Assembly (NCBI GenBank): GCA_027718005.1
Contig: JALLOP010000004.1
Coordinates: 1 to 33,749 of the forward strand
Length of the DNA: 33,749 bases
Origin: Patescibacteria group bacterium AH-259-L07
GTDB taxonomy: Bacteria; Patescibacteriota; Patescibacteriia; UBA2591; UBA6264
Direction: 5' to 3'
The position numbers were made by a program, and so were the translations under genes. The notes below the pieces were generated by a model, which had not been told where the DNA came from, made no database searches, and was given only the letters and a program-made list of their open reading frames with translations. Position 1 is the first letter of the stretch. Each line of letters starts with the position of its first letter. Positions 1-9,700 of this stretch are shown here, one piece after another.

Positions 1-1383
1 TCACCAAATATCGTACATATTATACACAAGAGCAGGTTTAGGCAGCGGGTATCTTTTAAGGTATTCCGTAAACTTGGGCCAGTTAAAGCTTTGTTTCTGG
101 CTTCTTCGGTTCATCCATTTGAAAGTTAAGCGTAGTGTGTGATAGTAATATATTTGAATGCTCCTGCTATTCCCGCTAATGCCGTAATAGTTGTAATGGC
201 CTCTGAGTTTTGCTGATAGTATTTTCCAAATTTCTTCTGCCTTTACCATATTTCTGATTGCTTTTAGCCATTGATTTAATTCTTTAAGCTTCTTTCTCAT
301 CCTTTTATGGCTTGTCTTTGCTCTGATTAAGAAATTTCCTTTTCTTGATTTGGTGCAGTAATGCGTTAATCCTAAGAAGTCAAATGTATCTGGTTTTCTT
401 TTGCCCCTGTTTCTACTGTTTTCTTGAGCGTATCTGCCAAATTCAATGATTCTTTCCTTAGATAGTTTTAGATTAAACTTTTGTAATCGTTCTTTTAAGT
501 CTTTGAGTATTTGTTCTGCTTCTTGCTTGGTTTGAGCTCCAATAATGAAATCATCAGCATATCTGATTATTTCTGTATATCCTTTTATTTGTTTGGTTTC
601 TCTTGTTTCAAACCAGAGGTCAAGGACATAATGGAGATAGATATTTGCTAACATAGGACTGAGTACTCCTCCTTGTGGCGTTCCTTTATCCACCTCATAG
701 TATTTTCCTTGCTCCATTACTCCTGCTTTAAGGAATTTAATGATAATGCTTCTGAAGTTTGGGTCTTTTATCTTTTGGTTTAAACATTTTATGAGCCAGT
801 GGTGGTCAACATTGTCAAAGAATTCTTTTATGTCCACATCTATTATCCAATTCACTGGTTTAGTCATTATCATTCTATACACTGCTTTCAAAGCTTGATG
901 ACAATTTTTGTTGGGTCTGAAGCCGTACGAGAAGTTTAGGAAATGCGGTTCAAAAATCGCTTCCAGTATTTTCTTTATGCCCAATTGGATTGTTTTATCT
1001 ATGACCGTTGGTATGCCTAGTGGTCTGTGCTTGTTTCCTGATTTTGGTATATATACTCGTCTGACTGGTTTTGGCTTGTATTTCTTGGCTTTCATCTTGG
1101 CTACTGTTTGTGCTATTTCTTGTTTAATGATTTCATCTGTATAGTGCTCTGCGCGTTTTCCGTCTATGCCCGCTGCTTTATTCTTGTTTAGTTCTTGAAA
1201 GCAATCTATGAGATACGGCACATTCAGTAAGTGAGCCAGTGATATGAACTTCTCTTGTGGTCTATGTATCGACCTTTTGGTGATAAGGGTAAGTTTTGTC
1301 GCTGTACTATTTTCCATTTCTGTGTATGGCACTTGTTTCATACTTCCCCTAGATATTACCGACAGCTCCTTCCCCGTGCTCAA
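1..1383 (-). CDS. ltrA: Group II intron reverse transcriptase/maturase
   Basis: RT motifs: GIDGKRAEHY, RPLGIPTVIDKTIQ, YGFRPNKNCHQAL, TPQGGVLSPMLANIYL, RYADDFII, and a maturase-like C-terminus. The ORF is complete; its stop is at the window edge. Confidence 0.95.
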   Translation of the reverse strand: MSTGKELSVISRGSMKQVPYTEMENSTATKLTLITKRSIHRPQEKFISLAHLLNVPYLIDCFQELNKNKAAGIDGKRAEHYTDEIIKQEIAQTVAKMKAKKYKPKPVRRVYIPKSGNKHRPLGIPTVIDKTIQLGIKKILEAIFEPHFLNFSYGFRPNKNCHQALKAVYRMIMTKPVNWIIDVDIKEFFDNVDHHWLIKCLNQKIKDPNFRSIIIKFLKAGVMEQGKYYEVDKGTPQGGVLSPMLANIYLHYVLDLWFETRETKQIKGYTEIIRYADDFIIGAQTKQEAEQILKDLKERLQKFNLKLSKERIIEFGRYAQENSRNRGKRKPDTFDFLGLTHYCTKSRKGNFLIRAKTSHKRMRKKLKELNQWLKAIRNMVKAEEIWKILSAKLRGHYNYYGISGNSRSIQIYYYHTLRLTFKWMNRRSQKQSFNWPKFTEYLKRYPLPKPALVYNMYDIW

Positions 1384-1825
1384 CCCATTACAGGCAAACG
1401 TTGGGTACTATGAACTGCTCAGACTCCTGCATATGTCTTTAGCCCCGCCCTTGCCTCTTCAGCTTGTTTAGGGTTACCCTTTATTAGGGAAACATACGCA
1501 GGTCTCCCAAGTTCCTTACATATCCTTTCCACATCTTGCCGCGGCCTGAGACCCCGACAGAGTTGTACTAAGCTCACCATTAACGCTTGGCACAATATTG
1601 TCTTCCCACATATGAACAAGGTTGACCTCTGTGGTAGAAAATTTTTCGTGGCTTAAAGCCTTCACTTGCGTTGCGGCCTGATATTTCCCTTTCCTCGGCT
1701 ATGCCCAGATTGTCGCCATTTCTGGACACGAGGTTTGGTTCAGTCCTGATGGTTAGTCTTTGGACTGGTTGGACTTTAACCAACTGGATACGTAAAGCTT
1801 ATCTTGGCGCTTCTCATATCCCTTT
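1384..1825 (-). ncRNA. Group II intron RNA 5' part (domains I-IV upstream of the maturase ORF); 5' boundary uncertain
   Basis: Non-coding, GC-richer stretch directly upstream of the RT ORF. Minus-strand text such as GTCTGAGCAGTTCATAGTACC and GGCCGCAACGCAAGTGAAGGCTTTAAGCC is intron-like. Domains V/VI would lie outside the window. Confidence 0.65.
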
Positions 1826-1832
1826 TTATTTA

Positions 1833-1860
1833 ATTATACCAAGTTTTCTGAGTTTACCAA
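1833..1860 (-). promoter_or_regulatory. Sigma70-like promoter pointing into the group II intron
   Basis: Minus strand TTGGTA-16 nt-TATAAT (-35 at 1860-1855, -10 at 1838-1833). Confidence 0.5.
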
Positions 1861-1863
1861 CCC

Positions 1864-1887
1864 AAAAAAGCGAGGAATTGCCTCGCT
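1864..1887 (-). terminator. Rho-independent terminator downstream of the TrlF-like gene
   Basis: Minus strand AGCGAGG-CAATT-CCTCGCT followed by TTTTT. Confidence 0.7.
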
Positions 1888-2111
1888 CTTTAAGCTATAG
1901 CCCAAACGTTCTCCAATTGGAACCAATTGGTAGAAATGCTTAGACTATGGAATGTTGCTGTTGAGGAATATAAGGGAAAAATAATTGTTTAGCATTCTAA
2001 GTCAATTCAGAACCAACGGTTTAAGGGTAAAAATGGCGACTCTAGGGGTATTTTACGGACGAAAACGGGTCGGTTTCAAACAAGTCTGAAATGTCTTTAC
2101 CAAATTTCTTT

Positions 2112-4724
2112 TTATAAATTGCCTTGTATTCCTTTAAAGCTTTCTCGAAAATCATTTTTTATATATTTAGTGTCTCTAATTGTGAATGCTGGCATCGTTC
2201 CCTCTAATACATCCACAACTCTTTTGTTGGTAGCGGGGTTCTCAATACTGCCAGAAGAATATCTTATTTCATTTACCCTTTTGTTCATGCTTGCAGATAT
2301 AATTTGCTCTGCATCACACACAACGGCTAAATTCGGATTGTGAGTAACTATGATTAATTGTCTTTTTTGTTTCGCTCTTTTTATATATGGTACTAACAAT
2401 TCATAAACAGATTCATTGTCTAGATTTTCTTCAGGTTGATCCATAATCAACGGAATATCGCCTTTATCAATCAACAGATAAAAAATAAGTAATAAAGTAC
2501 CTTTTTCTCCTGGGGAAAATTCATTATCATTTAAATCTTTGCCATTGAATAGAAGTTTATATTTAACATCCAGATAACCAAACCCGAATACAAAGTCGTA
2601 AAACTCTATGTTTTTTTCATCACCCCCCTTAAGCTGATCCTTTATAACATTTGAGGTTGGCGGATTATTTGTTTTGTCTTCTTCTAAATGTTCTATCAAT
2701 TCTTGAGTAAAATCTTCAGTTTCTTTTTCTTGGATAAAATCATACTTCACTATAATGTCATTTAGAATTTTTTTACCTTTATCAATAAATTGAAAACTAC
2801 CATCTCTATTTTGATTTATATGCCCCAAGAACTGTTCACTAAATCCTTGCCTATCAAATACGATACCTACATCAAAGCTTAAGATACTTTTTACTCTTTT
2901 TTGTGCTTCTTTTTCTCTTGCTATAAATTGAGTCAGTGGATAATAGATTTCTTTATAAAAGGAAATCTTTTTCTCTAATTCTTGAAATAAAGTTCTCGCC
3001 TTATCGCTTCTTTTCTTTTTCAACTCTTTTAAATCTGTTACGAGAAACTTTTGTACATATTTAATTTCCGCCTCAATAGACTTAATCGTTTCTAGACTTC
3101 CATCATCTTTTTTGCCTATAATTTTTTTCTTCTGATTTTCATAATCTTCTTTCCTTTTCTTATACTCCTCGTATAGTTTTTGATCTGCATCAAGGGTTTT
3201 CGTGATTTTATCTCTCTTGTCCTGTAAGCTACTTTTTTTAGCAGATAAACCCACTTTCTCATCTGGGCTGTATATATTAAGTTTTTCTAAAAGATTATTC
3301 TTTTGCCTGGTCAAAGCTGTTTTTTTCTTTATGATCGATGATTTGTTTAATTTAATTTTAATAATCTTATTTAAGTCCAAAGATAATAATCTTGCATCAT
3401 CAGTAAATTTACTGATTACTGCTTCAAATTTCTCAAGTAATTCATCAATACTGCTTTCTATTTTTTGTATCTTAACAAGTTTATCTTCAATATCTTTCAG
3501 GTTCTCTTTTGAAGTAGATATTTCTTTGTCAACTTTGCCAAGCATCATAGTTAAGGAGTCGTATCTTTTCTGTTGTTTTTCACTTAATCTTAACGTTGGC
3601 TTTTTAACTATTTTAGGTTTAGATAAGCTCTTTAGTTGTCGTTGTTTATCGGCAAGCTTCTTTTTTAATTGCTTAACATAAGTATCGTTATTCTTACTTT
3701 CTAAATTTACAACTTTTACATTAATGTCGTGTATAGTATTTCTAATTTTAGTTATATTACCATCAATTACCTCTGTCTTTATCTTGACTAAATCGGCTAA
3801 ATTATTAGTTCCTAATCTATTTTCATCTGGGACATAAGAGTAAATAACCTTATCAATTTCTTGCTGGAACTTAACGCTCACACCATCCTCGTTACAAATA
3901 GTCTCTACATATTTTTGTGGTAAATATGCGACCTCTTCAACTTCTGTTTGTACAACCTCGCTGTCTAAATTAGCCTTGGTTTCTTTTTTATCCAGCCACC
4001 TTAAAGTAGCTTGGTAATTTTTAGCCAATCCTTTTTTGCGAAATTTCTTCGTTGTTAAGAAAGAATAGTCGTCGGGATTAATCTTACTTCTTCCCAAAAG
4101 GCTTACAATATCTGTAAAGGCACTTTTGCCACTCCCTTTTCTTCCTATGACAGCAACTAGACCACTATTGAGTGGTAGTTCATCGTTAAACCACGATGGC
4201 GAAGCTCCATGGTTAACGTTGCTGATTTTAATTGAATCAACGTACTTTGACCTATTTTTTTCAATTTCAGAAATCTTCAGAGGTAATGTGCCAATATAAA
4301 CCCTGTCTTCAGGTTCATTGACTATCTGTTTAAAGCCCTGGAATGTAGTATCTGCTTTTATCCAAGTTATCTTACCATTCGGAAATTTGCCATATTCAGA
4401 ATACTTATGTGCATCACTACCAGATATAACTGGTTTTGGATATCCTCCGAGAGTCTTCTGAAAGTTTTTTATGAACTTTTTATTTTTTTTTGTTTTTCTG
4501 CCTAAAAATAAATCTATGGAATCATCGTTTCTAGATTCAAATATATGAGCAGATTGCATAAAATAATTATCTGCGTAAGGTTGATTCTCCCATTTAAGTT
4601 TTTTTAAGCCATCGCTTGTATCATAGGGCATTATGATGTATGCGGTTCCTTCTGGAACAGAGAGTAAAGCTTCCTTGAGTGATTCCTTGGTAACCTCAAT
4701 CGTCTTTGACCCCAATTGTAACAA
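2112..4724 (-). CDS. SMC/AAA-like ATPase part of a PHP-ATPase (TrlF-like) protein; 3' part of a frameshifted gene
   Basis: Walker A GRKGSGKSAFTDIV, long coiled coil, Walker B region DIPLIMDQPEENLDN, and IIVTHNPNLAVVCDAEQII. The ORF begins in mid-domain at a TTG. Confidence 0.8.
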   Translation of the reverse strand: MLQLGSKTIEVTKESLKEALLSVPEGTAYIIMPYDTSDGLKKLKWENQPYADNYFMQSAHIFESRNDDSIDLFLGRKTKKNKKFIKNFQKTLGGYPKPVISGSDAHKYSEYGKFPNGKITWIKADTTFQGFKQIVNEPEDRVYIGTLPLKISEIEKNRSKYVDSIKISNVNHGASPSWFNDELPLNSGLVAVIGRKGSGKSAFTDIVSLLGRSKINPDDYSFLTTKKFRKKGLAKNYQATLRWLDKKETKANLDSEVVQTEVEEVAYLPQKYVETICNEDGVSVKFQQEIDKVIYSYVPDENRLGTNNLADLVKIKTEVIDGNITKIRNTIHDINVKVVNLESKNNDTYVKQLKKKLADKQRQLKSLSKPKIVKKPTLRLSEKQQKRYDSLTMMLGKVDKEISTSKENLKDIEDKLVKIQKIESSIDELLEKFEAVISKFTDDARLLSLDLNKIIKIKLNKSSIIKKKTALTRQKNNLLEKLNIYSPDEKVGLSAKKSSLQDKRDKITKTLDADQKLYEEYKKRKEDYENQKKKIIGKKDDGSLETIKSIEAEIKYVQKFLVTDLKELKKKRSDKARTLFQELEKKISFYKEIYYPLTQFIAREKEAQKRVKSILSFDVGIVFDRQGFSEQFLGHINQNRDGSFQFIDKGKKILNDIIVKYDFIQEKETEDFTQELIEHLEEDKTNNPPTSNVIKDQLKGGDEKNIEFYDFVFGFGYLDVKYKLLFNGKDLNDNEFSPGEKGTLLLIFYLLIDKGDIPLIMDQPEENLDNESVYELLVPYIKRAKQKRQLIIVTHNPNLAVVCDAEQIISASMNKRVNEIRYSSGSIENPATNKRVVDVLEGTMPAFTIRDTKYIKNDFRESFKGIQGNL

Positions 4725-5230
4725 ATCCCCTCATCGTCTAGATTATTTGGGGAGTCAAACCCATGTTTTTTCGCTTTGCTATCATCTAAACTTTTTGCAA
4801 AAGATATTATGGCTTCATCTGACAATACCTTGTTACTAAGGCTTGCAACTTTTAACTTTGATTTAAAATCAATCAAGGTTTGCTTGGAGAGTTTGTCAGA
4901 CAAAATCACCTGTATATTTAGTCTATAATTTACTGGAGCTTCAATCCTTAACTCCATTCCAGGGAATACAGCCTTACTCAAATTTATTTTATACTTATCT
5001 AAATACTCTCGAAAAGCTATATATCCATCAAATGTCCAGTAATCCATTATGGCGAAAGCGGCTACGTTACTATTTTTGATTGCCTTTTCCATATCTTCCA
5101 TTGTTCTCCCCTTCTCATTATCATTCATATTTATTAAGCGTTTCCCTCCTTTCCAATAAAAAGAGGCGGGTGTATGAATATGTAAATCCCACATTCTCCA
5201 TTCAGAACCTCTCTCAAAATTAGTTGACAT
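4631..5230 (-). CDS. PHP-like N-terminal part of the same protein; 5' part of a frameshifted gene
   Basis: WRMWDLHIHTPASF PHP-type motif. The ORF runs out of frame at about 4725-4735, where the 870-aa ORF picks up. Confidence 0.75.
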   Translation of the reverse strand: MSTNFERGSEWRMWDLHIHTPASFYWKGGKRLINMNDNEKGRTMEDMEKAIKNSNVAAFAIMDYWTFDGYIAFREYLDKYKINLSKAVFPGMELRIEAPVNYRLNIQVILSDKLSKQTLIDFKSKLKVASLSNKVLSDEAIISFAKSLDDSKAKKHGFDSPNNLDDEGICYNWGQRRLRLPRNHSRKLYSLFQKEPHTS

Positions 5231-5334
5231 AATTTTTTATAAATTATCTTCTTAGTTCTTCTTTTCTTGTTTCATAATAAAGAGATAGATCTTTGTTTAT
5301 CCAATCGAGTCGTAATAATCCTTTGTAATTTTTT

Positions 5335-5556
5335 TTATTCCCCATCTTCTTTAAAATCCAATATTAATGCCGTTAAAAACATTAACGGCCACATAAGCAT
5401 AGCTGTTCTTCCGTATAGGATTATATTTCTTTCTTTTTTCTTTTTAACGCTTTCAGATTTTGTTTTCTTACTTGAATAAAAACTCAACCACGCTGCTACA
5501 CTAAAAAGAATAAACAACGCGGGATATATTAAAAAGATAAATATATTTATATTCAT
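5335..5556 (-). CDS. Small membrane protein, hypothetical
   Basis: 73 aa with two hydrophobic segments, same strand as neighbours. Confidence 0.45.
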   Translation of the reverse strand: MNINIFIFLIYPALFILFSVAAWLSFYSSKKTKSESVKKKKERNIILYGRTAMLMWPLMFLTALILDFKEDGE

Positions 5557-5584
5557 AGATATCCAGAAATAATAGATAGCAACA

Positions 5585-5809
5585 TTATCTAAATTTTATA
5601 ATACCGAAAAAAATTAAAGCACCTACTATAATTAGAAATATTCCCACGAGTGTCAAACCTATTTCAAGATAGTGTTTACCATAGTGTAAACGGAAAATTT
5701 TATAATAAAAATTTGCGGTAAACCTAGCTGCCCATTTTCTAAATATAACCATACACAGCCCCAAAGCTACAAAAAATATCGAAAAAATAGTTGATCCAAA
5801 AAAATTCAT
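5585..5809 (-). CDS. Small membrane protein, hypothetical
   Basis: 74 aa with two predicted TM segments, same strand as neighbours. Confidence 0.5.
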   Translation of the reverse strand: MNFFGSTIFSIFFVALGLCMVIFRKWAARFTANFYYKIFRLHYGKHYLEIGLTLVGIFLIIVGALIFFGIIKFR

Positions 5810-5973
5810 AAATTTTATTATTAAAATTCTTATTATTTAGTGGGTGGAGGTCTGCTAAGCTCGAAGGTTCATCCTATTATCTCGCTAAACTTATCGAACA
5901 GACGATTTGATGTTTCTCAAACATAGATGATTGTCAAAGAACCGCCAGCAGGAGCTCCTACACCAAATAAATA

Positions 5974-6729
5974 TTAAAAATAAACTGCTGTCAAAGTCAT
6001 CCCGAGATTAATTAAATAATGAATAAATATAGAATACTTTATGTTTTTAAATCTTAAATATATATAACCAAGCACTAGTCCTATAGAAAAAAACATTCTA
6101 AAGCCATGCAATATATTAGACGGTGAGAAAAAATTAAAAATATCAGTAATACTATTGGGCGCGGCCGGCAAGTGAAATAAGGCAAAAAGGACAGAGCTCA
6201 TTAATAAAACGGGCCATGCATTTATCTTCCAAACGCCTTTCCCGTAAAAGGCATCTAAACCCAATCTTATTAATACGCCCCTAAAAAATATTTCCTCAAA
6301 AAAAGGGCCCAAGGATATAGCTATAATGGTCGGGAAATAGTAAGGCTTAAAGAAAAGGATAGGAACCAAATGAAATATTTTTTGAAAAACTAAATTTAAA
6401 AGTATATAAATACCAAAAAGAATAAATGGTAAAGCGACATAACTCCAAAGCCCCCCTTTAAAACCGATATATGACAGAACTTCTTTTGGTTTTCTCTTGA
6501 AAAGAAGAAAGGGTAGAAGAAGAAAGATTATTGGCAAAAAACCGATGAAATATATAGCTATTATAAATCCCGCTATTCTTATTCCCGTAGGCATCGGTAA
6601 AGAATTGGCAATAAAAGTATTTATATAATATCCTCCAGAAACATAAAAAATTATATTAAATACTGCAAAGGCACTAACTAACAATAGTTTCTGCTTGCCT
6701 GACAAATTTCTTGCCTTCTCAAAAAACAT
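5974..6729 (-). CDS. CPBP (CAAX/Abi) family intramembrane metalloprotease
   Basis: FFEEIFFRGVLIRL (EExxxR), SVLFALFHLP and IFIHYLINLG motifs; multiple TM helices. Confidence 0.85.
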   Translation of the reverse strand: MFFEKARNLSGKQKLLLVSAFAVFNIIFYVSGGYYINTFIANSLPMPTGIRIAGFIIAIYFIGFLPIIFLLLPFLLFKRKPKEVLSYIGFKGGLWSYVALPFILFGIYILLNLVFQKIFHLVPILFFKPYYFPTIIAISLGPFFEEIFFRGVLIRLGLDAFYGKGVWKINAWPVLLMSSVLFALFHLPAAPNSITDIFNFFSPSNILHGFRMFFSIGLVLGYIYLRFKNIKYSIFIHYLINLGMTLTAVYF

Positions 6730-6732
6730 AAC

Positions 6733-9700
6733 TTACTTTACTCTTTCAATCTCCATAATGTTTATTGCCGCGACACTGGCAGGAGTAACAAAAGATGGTA
6801 AGAATTTATATGTACCCTCCATGAATTTTAAAAGAACCCTTATGATAGGCAACCTACTCACTTTCTCATATTCAAATACGGCATCAGGTATAAACCCTCC
6901 AACTTTCTCCATAATCAATTCTCCTATTACTTTATTGGTAGGGTCTGCAATATATTCCTCAATTAACGGCCGGATCTCGAGATAAGTAGCAAAATCTGCC
7001 TGTTTAATTCTTAAAATTGCATCAAAAACTACGGATTGGACATTATATTCACTTATTTGGTACTCATAATAGATATTGATGCCTGCCTCTATAAAAAACC
7101 GCGCTGTTTCTGCTGCTAATACCGTTCCGATAATCCCAATTTTTCCGCTTGGATCAACTTGATTTGCTGGATTATTTGTTACATACAAATATCTATTTGA
7201 AGTTTGGGGCATATCCGGAAAGCCTCGAAACACATCCCTCCCTGTAAACCTCCCTACCTCTGGATCATAGTATCGGGCACGGTAGTAGTATAAACCTGTT
7301 TCTTTGTCATATTCTCTTCCTGTAAACGTATACGGTTGTTTAATTCTGTCTTGCTGATCTTTAAGGTTCCCGAATGAATCGTACTCATATCTCTGAATAA
7401 TCCGTCCCCTGTCATCACTTAAACCAACAACACTGCCTAGGCCATCAAACAAATAATACGATGTTCTTTGTTTCTGGGTTATAGCCAACGGTTCATCAAT
7501 CCCAGGACCATGAATAAATGAAGAAATTTTCCGACCTTTATTGTCGTAAATAGCCAATATATCTTCATTATCATAAAGATATTGTTCAACTCTTACTTCT
7601 TTTTCATTTTCGTCATCTTCGTCCTCGTTGTCATTCTCGTCCTCATCCTCTTCTTCTCCCTCTATTTCCTCAACCCGTTTTTCTATGCGTCGGCCAAAGG
7701 GATCATACAAGAAAATGATGGTTTTTTGCTCTTCAAGTTCTTCATCTTCAAATTCTTGAATAATTACCTGAACCAACCGATTTTCTGGATCATAGCTGAA
7801 CGTAGTAAGTTTTTTCTCCTCCTCTTCAAATTTTTCTTTTATTATAACATTCCCATTAAGATCATATTGAAGCGTGACATCTTTGAATTGTAATAATTCA
7901 TTTGCGGTATTATAGGTATAGGTTTGTTTTTTCGGCCCGGCTAAGCGGTTGCCAACCGGGTCATACACATAATTCTCAACAGGTTTTGGTTTGTGTTCGT
8001 CATCATCATCTTCGTCATCATCTGCCTTTGCTTCCAATGCTTTCAGTAAACGGGATAGCGCATCATATTGATAATTCGTGCTCTTTTTCAGTTCTTGTTT
8101 TGAGAGGCGGTTGCCTAATTGGTCGTAAGTATATGAAAATTGAGAAATAGGTCTATGGCGAGCGTTTTCAGTGTGCAAATCTAATAATCTATCCGCAGAA
8201 TCATAGGTATAAGCAGTAGTTAAAGCATTTGGTAGAGATAACCTGATCCTTCGCGAAAGACTGTCATAAGTAAAAAGGTAGTTTTGTGCTTGCGGATCAG
8301 TAATTTTAATAAGTCGATTTAAGGGGTCATATTTATAGGTAGTGGAAAGGTCCTGTGGATCAGTTAATGAATTGCGATTACCAAGATCATCATAGGTATA
8401 TGCAATCGTGCCAAATCGTGAATCATCAACACTGGTTGCTCGATTTAATGTATCGTACTCATAGGTATAGGTAACATTTTGGTTCTGGGCTGTAATAATA
8501 TTGCCATTTTCATCATAGGTAAATGACGTAACTGAACTATCAGGAAATGTTTTTTGCACTAAACGATTATTCGCGTCGTATTGATACGCAATGATTTCGC
8601 CCTTACCATTGGTAAAACTTACTACATTGCCAATACCATCATAGGTATACGAAATCGTTTTACTTTCGGAATCAATAGTTTGAGTCAAGCGATTTAATGA
8701 ATCATAGGCGTACGTGGTAGTATGATTATTCGCATCAAGGATCGCAATGCGATTATCAAGTGCATCGTATTGATAGGTCGTTATACTTTCTAACGCATCC
8801 TCAGCACTACTAAGATTATTTTTCTCATCATAAGAATATAGTGTTAGATTACCCTTGGCATCAGTTATGGTAATAGGGTTGCCAACGCTATCATATACAA
8901 AACTAGTTTGATTATCTAATGGATCAATAACTTGAGTAAGTCTGCCTACTTCATCATAGTCTGAAAAAGCAGTATTGGCTTGCGCGTCAGTAATGGTAAT
9001 AAGGCGGCTTACAATATCATAATCAAAGGTTGTAGTATTACTCAAGGCATCCGTAATAGCCTCAAGATTACCGTGTTGATCATAGGTATAACTGGTCGCG
9101 TTGTTTTTAGCATCTTGTTTCTCAATAAGCTGACCAAATTGGTCATAGATGAATATGGTTTGATTGTCTAAGGCATCACTAATTTTGATGAGATTGTTGT
9201 CTTGGTCATATGCAAATAGTGTCGTATCGCCCTTAGCATTGGTTGAAGACAACAGGTTATTGCTATCATCGTAGGTAAAGGTAAGTATATTACTCAATGG
9301 ATCAGTTATACCGGCGAGATTGCCGTTTTGATCATAGGTAAATAATGTAGTGTTTCCATTTGCATCAGTAATTGAAGTCCGATTGTTGTTCTCGTCAAAG
9401 GTAAACAGAGTTTGGTTATTTTGTGCATCAACCTGTTTGATAACGCGGAAATCCTCATCAAAATGATACTCAGTTTGATTGCCTAATGGATCAATAAATA
9501 CTGTTACCCCCACCTCAGGATCATATTGCAATGTACTTTGATTATTTTTTGCATCGAGCTGGGCAATTACTCTGCCTTGATCATCATACGTATTCGTAAC
9601 TACGGTATGGTTATTTGCATCAATAAGGGAAATAAGATTATGTCTCTCATCGTAGTTATACTGCGTTTGTACACCCGTTGGATCAGTAAAAGAAATGAGA

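Noticed and set aside
1419-1943. Short ORFs (66, 67, 90 aa) upstream of the RT
   Set aside because: They overlap the intron RNA region and intergenic DNA; translations look non-coding.
3202-3681. 159-aa plus-strand ORF opposite the SMC-like ATPase
   Set aside because: Low-complexity Leu/Phe/Ser translation typical of the antisense of Lys/Asp/Glu-rich coiled coil; no domain signal.
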